Positions 1 to 8,726 of a stretch of DNA of 64,000 nt are shown in pieces (within the stretch, counting starts at the first letter, position 1; each line of letters begins with the position of its first letter). Under the pieces are notes generated by a model. That model worked only from the letters and a program-made list of their open reading frames with translations, had not been told where the DNA came from and did no database searches. The position numbers and the translations under genes were made by a program. This DNA is from Candidatus Microthrix subdominans (GTDB lineage: Bacteria > Actinomycetota > Acidimicrobiia > Acidimicrobiales > Microtrichaceae), in assembly GCA_016719385.1 (NCBI GenBank), contig JADJZA010000006.1, forward strand, positions 310,001 through 374,000, given 5' to 3'.

Positions 1-170
1 TGATCGACGTCCACGAGCTCAAGCTGGACCTGCTCGTTGACGACGCCGAACTGGAGAAGCGCCGCCAGGCGTACGCACCGCTCGAGCCCGTTTACACCCG
101 CGGCGTGCTCGCCAAGTTTGCCAAGCTGGTGCAGGGCGCCGAGACCGGGGCGATCACCAACCCCCGCTAG
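1..170 (+). CDS. ilvD: Dihydroxy-acid dehydratase, C-terminal end (partial)
   Basis: Only the last 55 codons are present; the frame starts at base 3 and stops at TAG 168-170. The peptide contains LLVDDAELEKRR and, near the end, YTRGVLAKFAKLVQGA, which is the typical carboxyl end of the IlvD/Edd family. The full enzyme is an iron-sulfur dehydratase that makes 2-oxo acids in valine, isoleucine and leucine synthesis in the cytoplasm. The catalytic part and cluster cysteines lie outside the window, so assignment rests on this tail alone. It could in principle be another IlvD/Edd dehydratase, but the RGVLAKYAKLV-type ending favours IlvD. No clear terminator follows; the next gene is convergent. 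Confidence 0.85.
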   Translation, partial: IDVHELKLDLLVDDAELEKRRQAYAPLEPVYTRGVLAKFAKLVQGAETGAITNPR

Positions 171-295
171 CGATTTCGCTGGGTGACGAGTTCGACCGCT
201 CTGAGGAGCGCAGCTCCTCGGAGTCGGCCGGAGGGTCGATATGGGGCGTGGTGCGCCACATCAGGCAGAGGAAGGTCACCGTCAGGCCAGGCCGA

Positions 296-3133
296 TCACT
301 TCACCCGCCGGAACCGAGCCTTCAACCAGCCGAGCATCCCATGCGACGCCGTGTCGGTGGACGCTGCTTTTTTGGGTCGGGTGAACCAGCGCGCCGCCAC
401 CTTGCCGATCCAAGCGGCTGGTCCGGCGACCCACCTCATCGGACCGGGGAATTCGCTGCGGAGCACGTTGGCGGCGACGGTTACCAACTGGCCTGCCGTG
501 GCTTGAATTTCGCTGCTTCCCGGGTCGTTCAAGGTGTCCAACCCAACACGCCACGTGCGCTTGTCGACGGCCGGAAGCGTTTCGGCGATGATCTGATTCT
601 GTCGGATGGCGATGAGTGCGTTTCGAACATCGTTCTCGGATTCTGCGCTCGGGTCCTGGCCGCCCTGGACCTCGACTTCCTTGTTCGCAGCCCTCAGCTC
701 GGCGAGGTAGTCGCGCACGGCGGTCTCTTGGTCAGGGGTCAGGTCATCCAGAAGGATCTGGATGCCCGTCGACGCGCTGTCGAGGCGGCCCCACATCCAG
801 TCGTTCTCGCGCCAGCGCTGATCGAGAAATGCCGAGAAGTTGCCGAGTTCGTTGCCGGCCAGCTTGACTTGGGGACGAAGAAAGTTGGGGCAACCGGTCC
901 ATCCGTCCGGCTTTTCTTCGCCGATTTTGTCCGACTTGGTCTTGAGAAGCTCGAACTCGCCGGCGAGTGGTGTGATGGCTGCGGCCGAGAGGCGACGAAA
1001 CTCGATTTCGGTACCTCCCGGCCGGCCGCTGAGATACTCGGGCATGCACAGGATCTCCAGATCGGCAAGCGCATGCTTGGTCGTCTCTGGTCCCCGAATC
1101 ACCAGGTCCAGCAGCTCAGCGGGGTGGCCGTCAGGGAGTTTCCCGGTGCTGATCTTGCGGACCTCGTCGACCTGCTTGACAATCCTCTCGAGGATCAGTT
1201 CCCGAAGACCCGTGCCTCCTTCGCCGGGGTCGGCGCCGCCGTCCGAGTCGACCAGCGCTTGCAGAACCGCATACGTGCCCGCAAGGTACGGCCCGGAGTC
1301 GTTCTCGTCGAGCAAGGTGTTGGACACCTCGCCGGACACGCAGAGGAGGCCGTCGAGAGTCGCCAGCGATTCGGTGCACCAGCCGTCCATCGACCCGGCG
1401 GGCACGTATCCCCTGCGTCGGGCGAGGGTCACCCAGCCGATGCGTCTCGTGCGCTCCAGCAGGCTCACCACATCTTTCAGCCGGTACATCTCCAACTTGG
1501 CATCACCGATGGCGTCGATGGCCTCGGCGTCTTCGGCGGATGATTCGACCGCACGGGTCCATTCCAGTGTCAGGGCGAGCGTTCGGCGCAGCACCGCAAT
1601 GCCGGCGCCAAACAGGGCGTCGACATGATTTTCCGGCACCTTGCCCACCTGCTGGGGGACGTCCGGGCCCCCGCCCACCTGCTGTTGGAAGGCGGCGCTG
1701 AGAACGCAGTCCAGGTTGTTCAGGTCGGAGTCGATCCAGTCCCCCAGTGGGGCGCGCCAAGAGGACTCGTCGTCCACGACCGGAAACGGGTCCTCGCCCA
1801 GCGCAATCACCGGCTGGTCGAGCAGCCGACGCAGCCGAACGGCGTCCGCCGTGGCCCGCTGCATGGCGTAATCCTCCCAACGTGAGGCGTCCAGCTGGAA
1901 CGTGGTTGCGCCCGTTTCGGCTTGGTGCCTTTTGAATCGGGCGAGGGTCGCCGCGCGAAGCAGTTGGGCCATGCGGATCGACCGGTTGTGGCGATCGAGT
2001 TGCTCGAGGTCGCCGTCGATGGACTCGTGCTGAAACTTCGCAGTGAGGGCACCCTTCGCCACGGCCTTCACCTGGCGGCGCTTTTGTTGGGCGGCGTCGG
2101 GGGTGTCAGGTGTTTGGGCAGCCTTCCCGCCATCGCCCGCCACGACCTCGGTCGGTTGCCCGCCGTCAGGGCATGGCCCCGCCGGCCCCGCTGGTGGCGG
2201 TGGCCCGGTGGGGTGGAGGTACACCAGCACCCGGCGGGTTGGGCCGTCCGCAGCGGCCGCAACGATGGCGTCGAGTGCGCGCCCCAGCGGGATGTTGTCG
2301 ACGATGCCGCCGTCCGTGACGACGAAGTCGTCATCTCGCTGGGGCGCTCGCGCCCCGATGGGCTCACCGCGGCTGTCGCCAAACACGCCGCGACAGTCGA
2401 CCCGCCGATGATCATCTCTGGTCCAGCGCTCGGCGTCGGGGGTGACCGGTTCTCCAAACTTGCAAGGACGTGTCGATCGAACGACCGCAGCCTCGAATGC
2501 GACGGGAAACGAGGAGGTGGCTCGTCCGGCGAGTGCGAGGCGGGCCACGGCTTCGGGACCGACGAGATCGTCCCGGCCGTTGACGTCGTTGGGCGAGCAG
2601 CGGAAGTGAAAGAGCGCCGAGGAGCGTGAACGTTTGATCTGTTCATCGCTCAGATGGTGGCTCGGGATCTGGAGTGGCTCGACCATCGTCGCGGTCAGCT
2701 GAAGGTCGACGAATGGTCTTGGTTCCGATGGGGTGTCGACGAGAATCAGTTCGCGGAGTCGTTTGTAGAGCTCGTCGAGGAATTTGCCGTCGCCGTCGAA
2801 CAGGGAACTCCACGGAGGCTCACAGCGCCGGATCTCGTTGATGGAGGCGACTTGACTCCAGGTCGGCAACAGCTCGCGCATCGGGTATCCGTGGCGGATG
2901 GCCCCGGCGAACAGCACCCCGTTCAGGCCGCCGGCACTCGTGCCTGCGAGCACGTCGACGACGACGTTGCTGTACCCGCACGCTTCGACAAGACCGCTCC
3001 AGAAGGGATCCCCATCTGGGGGTGTCGAGCGTCGAAGCTCGTCGATCTCCGCGCAGGCGCCACCCGACCACACGGCCAGGCTGACGCCGCCGCGCATGCC
3101 GAGGGCCAAGCGAAGTTCGCGTTGCACGTTCAT
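296..3133 (-). CDS. Patatin-like protein with long C-terminal extension (TIGR03607/DUF3376 type)
   Basis: A 945-residue protein whose first 300 residues form a patatin lipase domain. A glycine-rich oxyanion stretch GMRGGVSLA lies at 12-20, the nucleophile motif GTSAGG at 64-69 (Ser66), and the catalytic DGG motif in VVTDGGIVDNIP near 274-276. The Ser-Asp dyad is therefore intact and acyl-ester hydrolysis is expected. The remaining roughly 600 residues match the architecture of the bacterial patatin-related family TIGR03607, whose C-terminal part is DUF3376; its role is unknown. No signal peptide or clear membrane segment is visible. The ATG at 3131-3133 has a GAGGAAC ribosome site upstream. 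It is transcribed toward ilvD and stands alone. Substrate cannot be deduced. Confidence 0.8.
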   Translation of the reverse strand: MNVQRELRLALGMRGGVSLAVWSGGACAEIDELRRSTPPDGDPFWSGLVEACGYSNVVVDVLAGTSAGGLNGVLFAGAIRHGYPMRELLPTWSQVASINEIRRCEPPWSSLFDGDGKFLDELYKRLRELILVDTPSEPRPFVDLQLTATMVEPLQIPSHHLSDEQIKRSRSSALFHFRCSPNDVNGRDDLVGPEAVARLALAGRATSSFPVAFEAAVVRSTRPCKFGEPVTPDAERWTRDDHRRVDCRGVFGDSRGEPIGARAPQRDDDFVVTDGGIVDNIPLGRALDAIVAAAADGPTRRVLVYLHPTGPPPPAGPAGPCPDGGQPTEVVAGDGGKAAQTPDTPDAAQQKRRQVKAVAKGALTAKFQHESIDGDLEQLDRHNRSIRMAQLLRAATLARFKRHQAETGATTFQLDASRWEDYAMQRATADAVRLRRLLDQPVIALGEDPFPVVDDESSWRAPLGDWIDSDLNNLDCVLSAAFQQQVGGGPDVPQQVGKVPENHVDALFGAGIAVLRRTLALTLEWTRAVESSAEDAEAIDAIGDAKLEMYRLKDVVSLLERTRRIGWVTLARRRGYVPAGSMDGWCTESLATLDGLLCVSGEVSNTLLDENDSGPYLAGTYAVLQALVDSDGGADPGEGGTGLRELILERIVKQVDEVRKISTGKLPDGHPAELLDLVIRGPETTKHALADLEILCMPEYLSGRPGGTEIEFRRLSAAAITPLAGEFELLKTKSDKIGEEKPDGWTGCPNFLRPQVKLAGNELGNFSAFLDQRWRENDWMWGRLDSASTGIQILLDDLTPDQETAVRDYLAELRAANKEVEVQGGQDPSAESENDVRNALIAIRQNQIIAETLPAVDKRTWRVGLDTLNDPGSSEIQATAGQLVTVAANVLRSEFPGPMRWVAGPAAWIGKVAARWFTRPKKAASTDTASHGMLGWLKARFRRVK

Positions 3134-3586
3134 GGTTGTTCCTCAAGTCTGGGATCGACCCAGTAGCCGTTGTGTTCATCCGTCTGTCAGAGCGCGTCGG
3201 TTCCGGCGTCGTCCGACATGCCGAGGACGGAGGCCGCTGTCGGCCCGCCTATGCCATGGACCCGGATCTGCATGGCAGCCGTCCCTTCCCCTAGCAGGAC
3301 AATGACACCTGAGCATCCACATAGCAACGAGGAATCAGCCCGCACCGGTGTGCTGGTGACGTCGGCGAAGCTGGGTTGCGTGAACGGGGTTTCGCCGCAC
3401 TTGAATCATGTTGTCGGGACGGCCTCGGGTAGGCGCTGGTCGCCTGGGTCGGACGTCGTCTCCCGGTAGCGGCAGGAGATGGGAGCTCGGGGCGGTGGTT
3501 GGTTTGCTCGTGATCGTCCGCCGTCCGGTCACCCTCGACCCCAAGGAAGGGTCGGCTGCGAGGTCTGGCGAGCACTCGCCACGCTT
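3134..3586. other. Intergenic stretch without a convincing gene
   Basis: About 450 bases between the start of the patatin gene and the terminator behind tRNA-Arg. Short open frames occur on both strands, but they have biased arginine/proline composition, overlap one another and lack ribosome sites or recognisable motifs. The patatin promoter should lie at its left end; I could not fix its elements. Confidence 0.5.
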
Positions 3587-3630
3587 CAAAAATGACAAGG
3601 CCCCAACCCCGGTTGGGAGGTTCGGGCCTC
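3587..3630 (-). terminator. Rho-independent terminator after tRNA-Arg
   Basis: On the minus strand a GC-rich hairpin (AGGCCC ... GGGCCT, with an inner AACC/GGTT helix) is followed by TTGTCATTTTT. It lies about 27 bases downstream of the tRNA-Arg 3' end, the right place to end that transcript. Confidence 0.7.
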
Positions 3631-3656
3631 GTAGATGTCGGGAGACATCACAGCAG

Positions 3657-3730
3657 TGCGCTCGGAGGGACTCGAACCCCCAACCTCCTGATCCGTAGTC
3701 AGGTGCTCTATCCAATTGAGCTACGAGCGC
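3657..3730 (-). tRNA. tRNA-Arg (anticodon ACG)
   Basis: The minus strand folds as a complete cloverleaf. The acceptor helix is GCGCTCG/CGAGCGC, the D arm GCTC...GAGC, the anticodon stem CCTGA/TCAGG with loop CTACGGA, and the T arm GGGGG-TTCGAGT-CCCTC. The loop places ACG at 34-36, so this is the arginine tRNA reading CGN codons after A34-to-inosine editing. The 3' CCA is not encoded. A terminator follows. Confidence 0.95.
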
Positions 3731-3805
3731 CGGTGTAAGCGGGCAACTCTACGCGCTGCGCTGCAGTGCGCCAAACGATCTCCTCGTGGACCGGTCTGCA
3801 CGCGA

Positions 3806-3836
3806 CGGTGCCCCGGGCTTTCGCTCCGGGGCACCG
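3806..3836 (-). terminator. Hairpin downstream of rlpA-like gene
   Basis: An 11-bp stem CGGTGCCCCGG/CCGGGGCACCG with a 9-base loop lies 46 bases past the stop codon of the RlpA-like gene. There is no U tract, so it is either an actinobacterial L-shaped terminator or an mRNA 3' stabiliser. Confidence 0.5.
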
Positions 3837-3881
3837 CTCACGAAATCGGCACGCACGGTTGAGACGTGCGTCGGCCTCGAC

Positions 3882-4253
3882 CTAGTAGCGGATCTCGACG
3901 CCACGCAGGACGCCGGCCGAGATCGGTCCCAGCTGACGGAACTGCTTCGGCTGAAGGTCGACGATGCGGCCACCGGCATACGGGCCCCGGTCGTTGACGA
4001 CGCAAGTGGCGGTGTTGCCGCCACGGCGGAGGTGCAGCACGGTGCCGGCGGCAGCGGTGCGGTGGGCGCAGCCGTTGGAGGTGCGCACTCGGGGGAAGGC
4101 GACTGGGCCGCCGGCCTGGGTGTAGTACGAGGCCGCTCCCGACTGGTAGCGGCTGGTGCCACCGCTGCCCGGAGCTGCGACGCAGCCGGTCGCTGCGATG
4201 AGCAGGACGGCTGCCGCTGCGAATGAGCGTCGAAGGTTAAAGGGGTTGGTCAT
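3882..4253 (-). CDS. RlpA-like septal lipoprotein (double-psi beta-barrel)
   Basis: A 123-residue precursor. The N-terminus has basic residues, a hydrophobic segment and a lipobox LIAATGC with Cys24, so it should be a lipoprotein anchored outside the cytoplasmic membrane. The rest is a single double-psi beta-barrel: ASYY near the start, a TAAAGTVLHL strand, then CVVNDRGPYAGGRIVDL, the hallmark of the RlpA family. RlpA proteins are peptidoglycan-associated and, in some bacteria, lytic transglycosylases. There is no SPOR domain. A GGAGG ribosome site precedes ATG 4253. The divergent upstream region carries GTTAC-type repeats and a strong leader hairpin (separate entries). Confidence 0.8.
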   Translation of the reverse strand: MTNPFNLRRSFAAAAVLLIAATGCVAAPGSGGTSRYQSGAASYYTQAGGPVAFPRVRTSNGCAHRTAAAGTVLHLRRGGNTATCVVNDRGPYAGGRIVDLQPKQFRQLGPISAGVLRGVEIRY

Positions 4254-4310
4254 GGGAGTTGCCTCCAGGGTTGAGCCATCGGATGACGGCAGGACCGATC
4301 CCTCACACGC

Positions 4311-4347
4311 CCGCCCTCGGTCAGCAACACTGCTGAAGTGAGGGCGG
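4311..4347 (-). promoter_or_regulatory. Leader hairpin of rlpA-like mRNA
   Basis: CCGCCCTC pairs with GAGGGCGG, and inside it TCAGCA pairs with TGCTGA around a four-base loop. It lies 58-94 bases upstream of the rlpA-like ATG, inside the probable 5' leader. It could be an attenuator or an mRNA stabiliser. I do not recognise it as a known riboswitch. Confidence 0.4.
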
Positions 4348-4372
4348 CACGTCAGGGCCGGCGGGGGGATGG

Positions 4373-4424
4373 TTAACGAGTCGTTACTTTACGGTCTGGT
4401 TACGATAATGCAACCCTTTGTAAC
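4373..4424 (-). promoter_or_regulatory. Promoter region of rlpA-like gene with GTTAC/GTAAC repeats
   Basis: On the minus strand TTGCAT (4408-4413) and TAAAGT (4386-4391) are separated by 16 bases and form a plausible sigma-70 promoter. GTTAC, GTTAAC or GTAAC words occur four times across this block, including a near-palindrome centred on AACGAGTCGTT at 4375-4385. Similar GTAAC-type repeats are bound by the response regulator MtrA at cell-wall hydrolase genes of other actinobacteria. That link is inferred from the motif only. Confidence 0.4.
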
Positions 4425-4530
4425 AGTGGCGTCGGTCACTTGCAGCGTAAGGTCAATGAAATAGCGGACTTTTCGACGACCCGACGGCGATACGATCTGG
4501 TTTCATGGCCGACCAGCAGGGGAGATGTGC

Positions 4531-5088
4531 GTGTCCGACAACGACCTGATCGAGTGCGAACGGGTGAATCTCGACTACTTCAACCGGGCTCCCGTGCGGG
4601 TCGAGGCCGCCGAGGTGATAGCGGCCAGCCCGAAGCGCATCTTCGATGTGTTTCTCGATGCCGACTCGTGGTCGCGGTGGGCGTGGCCGATCACCGGGGT
4701 CGACTGGACCTCGCCGATGCCCCTTGAGGTCGGGTCGACCCGGACGGTGTGGATGCGCGGGCCCATGGTGGGTTATGAGGAGTTCATCGCCTGGGAGCCG
4801 GGCCGACGGATGGCGTTTCGATTCAACCAGACGATCAAGGGCGGGCCGTCGGCCTTCGCCGAGGACTACCTGGTCACCGACCTGCGGGATGGCCGTTCGC
4901 TGGTGGAGTGGACGATGGCGATGACCCTCACCGGCGTTTCGGCGCGGTTCGCCCGATTTACCGGCCCTGCGATGGGGCCGGCGAACCGGGCGATGCTGCG
5001 CAGGTTCCGCACGTACGTCGAGTCCAACCCGATGCTCGCCGATGAGGCCTCGAACTCGTCGACGAGCACGTCGCCGACCCGCCGGTAG
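4531..5088 (+). CDS. SRPBCC-family protein (polyketide cyclase/dehydrase-like)
   Basis: About 185 residues with the START/Bet v1-like pattern: a first strand containing VEAAEVIAASPKRIFDVFLD, then DADSWSRWAWPITGVDW, a GPMVGYEEFIAWEPGRRMAFRF hairpin and a long final helix. This fold binds hydrophobic ligands in an internal cavity; the ligand is not predictable. An ATG at 4525 touches the ribosome site AGGGGAG (4518-4524). The GTG at 4531, six bases further on and giving MSDNDLIE, is correctly spaced, so I prefer it. The gene is divergent from the rlpA-like gene. The last 15 residues are a Ser/Thr-rich tail. Confidence 0.7.
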   Translation: MSDNDLIECERVNLDYFNRAPVRVEAAEVIAASPKRIFDVFLDADSWSRWAWPITGVDWTSPMPLEVGSTRTVWMRGPMVGYEEFIAWEPGRRMAFRFNQTIKGGPSAFAEDYLVTDLRDGRSLVEWTMAMTLTGVSARFARFTGPAMGPANRAMLRRFRTYVESNPMLADEASNSSTSTSPTRR

Positions 5089-5169
5089 CCCAGCGAGCGG
5101 TTGATGCCAGGGGACGTGACGACGGCAGCTGGGTCGCCGTCGTAGCTGGCGTCGACGTCAGCGTGCGAA

Positions 5170-5212
5170 CTCTGCCGCTATCGCGTTGCTCTACGACGCG
5201 ATAGCGGCAGAG
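5170..5212. terminator. Perfect 17-bp inverted repeat between convergent genes
   Basis: CTCTGCCGCTATCGCGT (5170-5186) is the exact reverse complement of 5196-5212, with a 9-base loop. It sits between the SRPBCC gene and tRNA-Ser, which point toward each other. A bidirectional terminator is the simplest reading, though there is no U tract on either side. Confidence 0.5.
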
Positions 5213-5309
5213 CTCGAGTGAGTTCCGAGAATCAGGCCTGGTTGCGGCGAGTCCGGTCGGCTGGCGGAACAACTCCTGCCAACCAGACCGGCTCGTCGCG
5301 ACCGCCGAG

Positions 5310-5394
5310 CGGAGAGGGTGGGATTTGAACCCACGGAGGGTTGCCCCTCACACGCTTTCCAAGCGTGCCGATTCGGCCGCTCTCGCACCTCTCC
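5310..5394 (-). tRNA. tRNA-Ser (anticodon GGA)
   Basis: The minus strand has acceptor GGAGAGG/CCTCTCC, a class II long variable arm, anticodon stem CACGC/GCGTG with loop TTGGAAA (anticodon GGA), and a T arm with GGTTCAAATCC. Discriminator G and the long variable region are typical of serine tRNA. CCA is not encoded. It lies just upstream of, and divergent from, the SRP RNA gene, a common actinobacterial arrangement with dnaX. Confidence 0.95.
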
Positions 5395-5494
5395 TCTTGT
5401 GACCGAGCGACCCTAGCCGGAGCCGGTGTCGCCGTCGGTGCTGAGACACGATATCGTGTGGCCCTCGCCGATCCCTCACCCGTGAGGTGGAGGC

Positions 5495-5624
5495 GGGTCT
5501 CGACGTGGGACGACCGGGTCCTGTGCGACCGAACCCCGTGAACCGGGTCAGGGCCGGAAGGCAGCAGCCCTCAGCGGAGCGTTCGGAGTGCCGCAGACCA
5601 CCTGGTCGTCCCTCGCCGAGACCC
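5495..5624 (+). ncRNA. ffs: Signal recognition particle RNA (4.5S, small bacterial type)
   Basis: The hairpin tip holds the conserved domain IV: GTCAGG...CCGGAAGG...AGCAGCCC, with the GGAAG apex at 5556-5560. Flanking arms pair over long distances: GGGTCTCG (5495-5502) with CGAGACCC (5617-5624), and GGGACGACC (5507-5515) with GGTCGTCCC (5604-5612). This RNA binds Ffh and targets ribosomes making membrane proteins. Its place directly upstream of dnaX is conserved in actinobacteria. The ends are set from base pairing, so they are approximate. Confidence 0.9.
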
Positions 5625-5695
5625 TTGAGCGGCGAGGGTCTGCAGGGCTGTTCGGCTCGGTCGGTGGGTGGCGACGGCCTTGTATCCTCGATGCG

Positions 5696-8145
5696 GTGAG
5701 CTATCAGTCCCTGTATCGCCGCTTCCGCCCCAGCCGGTTCGCCGAGGTTCGGGGGCAGGACCACATCACGGTCGCCCTCCGCAACGCCGTCCGGACCGAC
5801 ACGGTGGGCCACGCCTATATGTTCAGCGGCCCGCGGGGCTGCGGGAAAACCTCGAGCGCTCGCATCCTGGCCCGGGCGCTGAACTGCACCAACCTGGCCG
5901 ACGGCGAGCCGTGCGGGGTGTGCGACAGCTGCGTGGCGATGGAGTCCGGCACGTCGATGGACCTCCACGAGCTGGATGCGGCCTCCAACAACGGCGTTGA
6001 CGCCATGCGGGACCTGGTCAGCCGGGCCGCCCTTGGCACCGCCGGCCGCAACAAGGTGTACATCCTCGACGAGGTGCACATGTTGACCGGTGCGGCCTCC
6101 AATGCCTTGCTGAAAACGCTGGAGGAGCCCCCGCCGCACGTCACCTTCGTGCTGGCGACCACCGACCCCCAGAAGGTGCTGCCCACGATCAAGAGCCGCA
6201 CCCAGCACTTCAACTTCGAGCTGCTCTCGCCCCACGAGCTGGAGAACTACGTCCGCTGGGTGATCGCCGAGGCCGAGTTGACCGTTGACGACGAGGCGAT
6301 TGCCTACGTCGTGCGCCAAGGGCGGGGTTCGGCACGCGACACGCTCTCATCGCTCGATCAGGTGGTGGCAGGCGGCGGCGTCGTGCCCCGCGAGGAGCCC
6401 TCGGCCAACCTGGTGAGTGCCCTGACCGAGCGTGACACCGGCGCCGCCCTGACCGCCGTGGCCGATGCACTGGGGATGGGCAGCGACCCGCGGGTGCTGG
6501 CCGAGGCGCTGGTTGCCGACCTACGCGACCTGTTTCTGCTGACGATGGGGGTCGAGGGGGCCAACGTCGCCGACGCCGATCGCGAGGAGCTGACCGACCG
6601 GGCCCGCCGTTTCGGTCCCGCCCGGCTGACTCGCGCGCTGGAGCAGCTCGGGTCGGCGCTGGTCGACATGCGCCAGGCCTCCGACCCGCGGGTGCCCCTT
6701 GAGGTGGCTCTCGTGCGTCTGACAGCGCCGACCGCCGACCTGTCGATCGAGGCGCTGGCCGAACGGGTGGAGGCGTTGGAGCGGGCACTGGCCGGAGGCG
6801 CCGTCTCGGTGGCGCACACGACGCCTCCGGCCGCCCGAGCGGCCGTCGAGGCCGCCTCGTCCGCGACCGCAGCGTCGACGCCGGGGTCTACCACTGTCCC
6901 GGAAGCAGGGCCGCCCCCACCAGCGGGCGGTGCGGTGCCCGCAACACCTCCCGGAACACCCGCTGCTACCGCCCCGGCGACCGGCGGATCGGGTGTACCC
7001 GCAGCACCGGCTGCCTCCGCTCCGGCGACCGGCGGATCGACCACACCCTCGCCGCAACCGTCGCCGGCCGACCCCGGTGGGACAAGCCAGGCCGCCTCGC
7101 CCGACACGTCGTCTGAGCGAGCAAGCGATGCCGCAGCTCCGTCAGCGCCCGCCGCCGACCGGCCCGGTATGAGCGGCGAAGGCAGCCACCGGTCGGTGGT
7201 CGAAGAGGCCCGAGCGATGCTGCGGGCCAAGACGGGCAAGGAGGCGCCGCCGCCGAGCCGATCCACGTGTCGACGGCGGAGGAGCCGCCGCCCCCGCCTC
7301 GTCGCCGGCGCCCAAAGCCGCCAGAGGGGAGCCCGGCGGCCCCGGTGCAGCAACCGAGCGATGCCGGGCCCGACCCGGCGCGCCCACTTGTCGATCAGAG
7401 CCAGTCCTCCGATGCCGAAGCGCCGCCCGCACCGGAGCAGGACCGGGCGCGCCCACTGGTCGACCAGAGCCCGTACTCCGACGCCGGGGCGACACCCGCA
7501 CCGGAGCAGGATCCGGCGCGCCCGCTGGCTGATCCCGACGCCGTCGGTCAGGCGCCCGTCAGCCGTGCCCCGACACAGGCACCGCCGAGCGTTCCCGAAG
7601 GCGCCGCTCCTCAGGCGCCCGCCCCGCCGTCACCGGCCCCGCCACCGGCTGCGCCGGTCACACCCGTGGCTTCGGCCGCAGGCGCCGAACGGCTCAACGG
7701 CCTGCTCGACAGCGTGCTCGGCAAGCTGAAGCCGGTGACCCGGGCGCTGTTCGTCGGCCACTTCGACGACGAGGGCGGGACGCTCGAGTTTCGCCTGGAC
7801 AACCCCGCCATCCTCGATCGAGCCCAAGCTCGGCAGGGTGAGTTCGGCGAGGTGCTCTCCGGTGCGGCGGGCCAGCCGGTTTCGTTCAAGCTGGTCGCCG
7901 GCTCGGGCGCCGGGGCAGCGGGCGGAGTGGGGGCCGGGCGCGACGCGTCGGGTCGACATGGCCGCACCGCACACGATGGCGGCCCGGCCCCTCGGGGCGG
8001 GGATGATTCCGACGAGGCTGAATGGGCCAGCGGCGGCGACTATGACGATCTCGCCGACCTCGAGGACGCCGACCCACCGCTGAGCGCAGCACAACGCCTG
8101 ATCGAGGCGTTCCCGGGCGCCGAGCTGATCACCCCGGAGCCCTGA
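5696..8145 (+). CDS. dnaX: DNA polymerase III subunits gamma/tau, reading frame broken once
   Basis: Clamp-loader ATPase of the replicative polymerase. GTG 5696 gives VSYQSLYRRFRP, the family's usual start; longer in-frame starts would run into the SRP RNA. Walker A GPRGCGKT is at 45-52, zinc ligands are Cys64/73/76/79, and the Walker B motif ILDEVH is at 123-128. The N-terminal frame continues to a stop at 7729, but from about 7240 it becomes arginine-rich junk. The natural C-terminal part, with a Pro/Ala linker and a domain containing LDSVLGKLKPVTRALF, lies in the -1 frame and ends at 8145. Joined, the product is about 816 residues. The break near GCGCCGCCGCCGAG (about 7240-7256) is a missing base in the sequence, a true mutation or a frameshift signal. 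ybaB and recR follow. Confidence 0.85.
7357..7545 (+). repeat. 69-bp tandem repeats in dnaX linker
   Basis: In the C-terminal frame a 23-residue unit, SDAxxxPAPEQDxARPLVDQS, occurs about 2.7 times. Unit starts at 7408 and 7477 are exactly 69 bases apart, with a shorter partial copy before them. The repeats lie in the low-complexity linker between the ATPase and C-terminal domains. Confidence 0.8.
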
Positions 8146-8254
8146 CCGCTCACCATCGACGTGCCCACCGAGCCGGCTCCACCGCAGCGTGGCCCGGCGC
8201 ACGTAGCTTGGACTGCCCGCACCCCCGGCGGGCGACGACCCCACGGAGTACGAC

Positions 8255-8722
8255 GTGACCTCACCCGAGAACACCAGCCCCGATGATCCAACGCCGGAGC
8301 AGGTTCCATCGGCCGACGCCGACCCGATGGCCGCCATGCTCGGTGGCCTCGACCTCGGCTCGTTGATGGAGACCGCCCAGCAGATGCAACAGCAGATGGC
8401 CGACGCCCAGTCGCAGCTGGCCGCCACGCGGGTGGAAGGCAGCGCCGGCGGCGGCAAGGTGAGGGTGACGATCACCGGCGACCTGCAGCCGGTTGGCGTA
8501 AAGCTCGACCCCGAGGTGGTCGACCCCGACGACACCCAGTGGCTCGAGGAGCTGATCCTGGCGGCGTGGCGTAATGCCGTGGCCGAGGTGGGTCGCGCCG
8601 AGCAGTCGGGGGACCCGATGGGTGGCCTTGACCTGTCGTCGATGGGCATCGACCCCGCCTCCTTCGGCATCGGCCCCGCCTCGGACGACGAGTCGGACGG
8701 GTCGTCCGAGATCGAGGGCTGA
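8255..8722 (+). CDS. YbaB/EbfC family nucleoid-associated protein
   Basis: A 155-residue protein. The core (about 40-120) has the family pattern: QMQQQMADAQSQLAATRVEG, then GGGKVRVTITGDLQPVGVKL and LEELILAAWRNAV. Family members form dimers that bind DNA and bridge the nucleoid. The acidic N-terminus and an acidic Ser/Asp C-terminal tail are extensions typical of actinobacterial forms. GTG 8255 has GGAGTA upstream. The gene lies between dnaX and recR, the conserved dnaX-ybaB-recR cluster, and ends four bases before the recR start, so the two are probably cotranscribed. Confidence 0.85.
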   Translation: MTSPENTSPDDPTPEQVPSADADPMAAMLGGLDLGSLMETAQQMQQQMADAQSQLAATRVEGSAGGGKVRVTITGDLQPVGVKLDPEVVDPDDTQWLEELILAAWRNAVAEVGRAEQSGDPMGGLDLSSMGIDPASFGIGPASDDESDGSSEIEG

Positions 8723-8726
8723 TCGG

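Noticed and set aside
4254..4440. c-di-AMP (ydaO-type) riboswitch upstream of the rlpA-like gene
   Set aside because: Attractive because disA is in this window and such riboswitches precede cell-wall genes in actinobacteria, but I could not match the conserved ydaO core; only a simple hairpin is visible.
7357..7545. CRISPR-like array in dnaX
   Set aside because: The 69-bp units are contiguous coding repeats in a linker, with no spacers.
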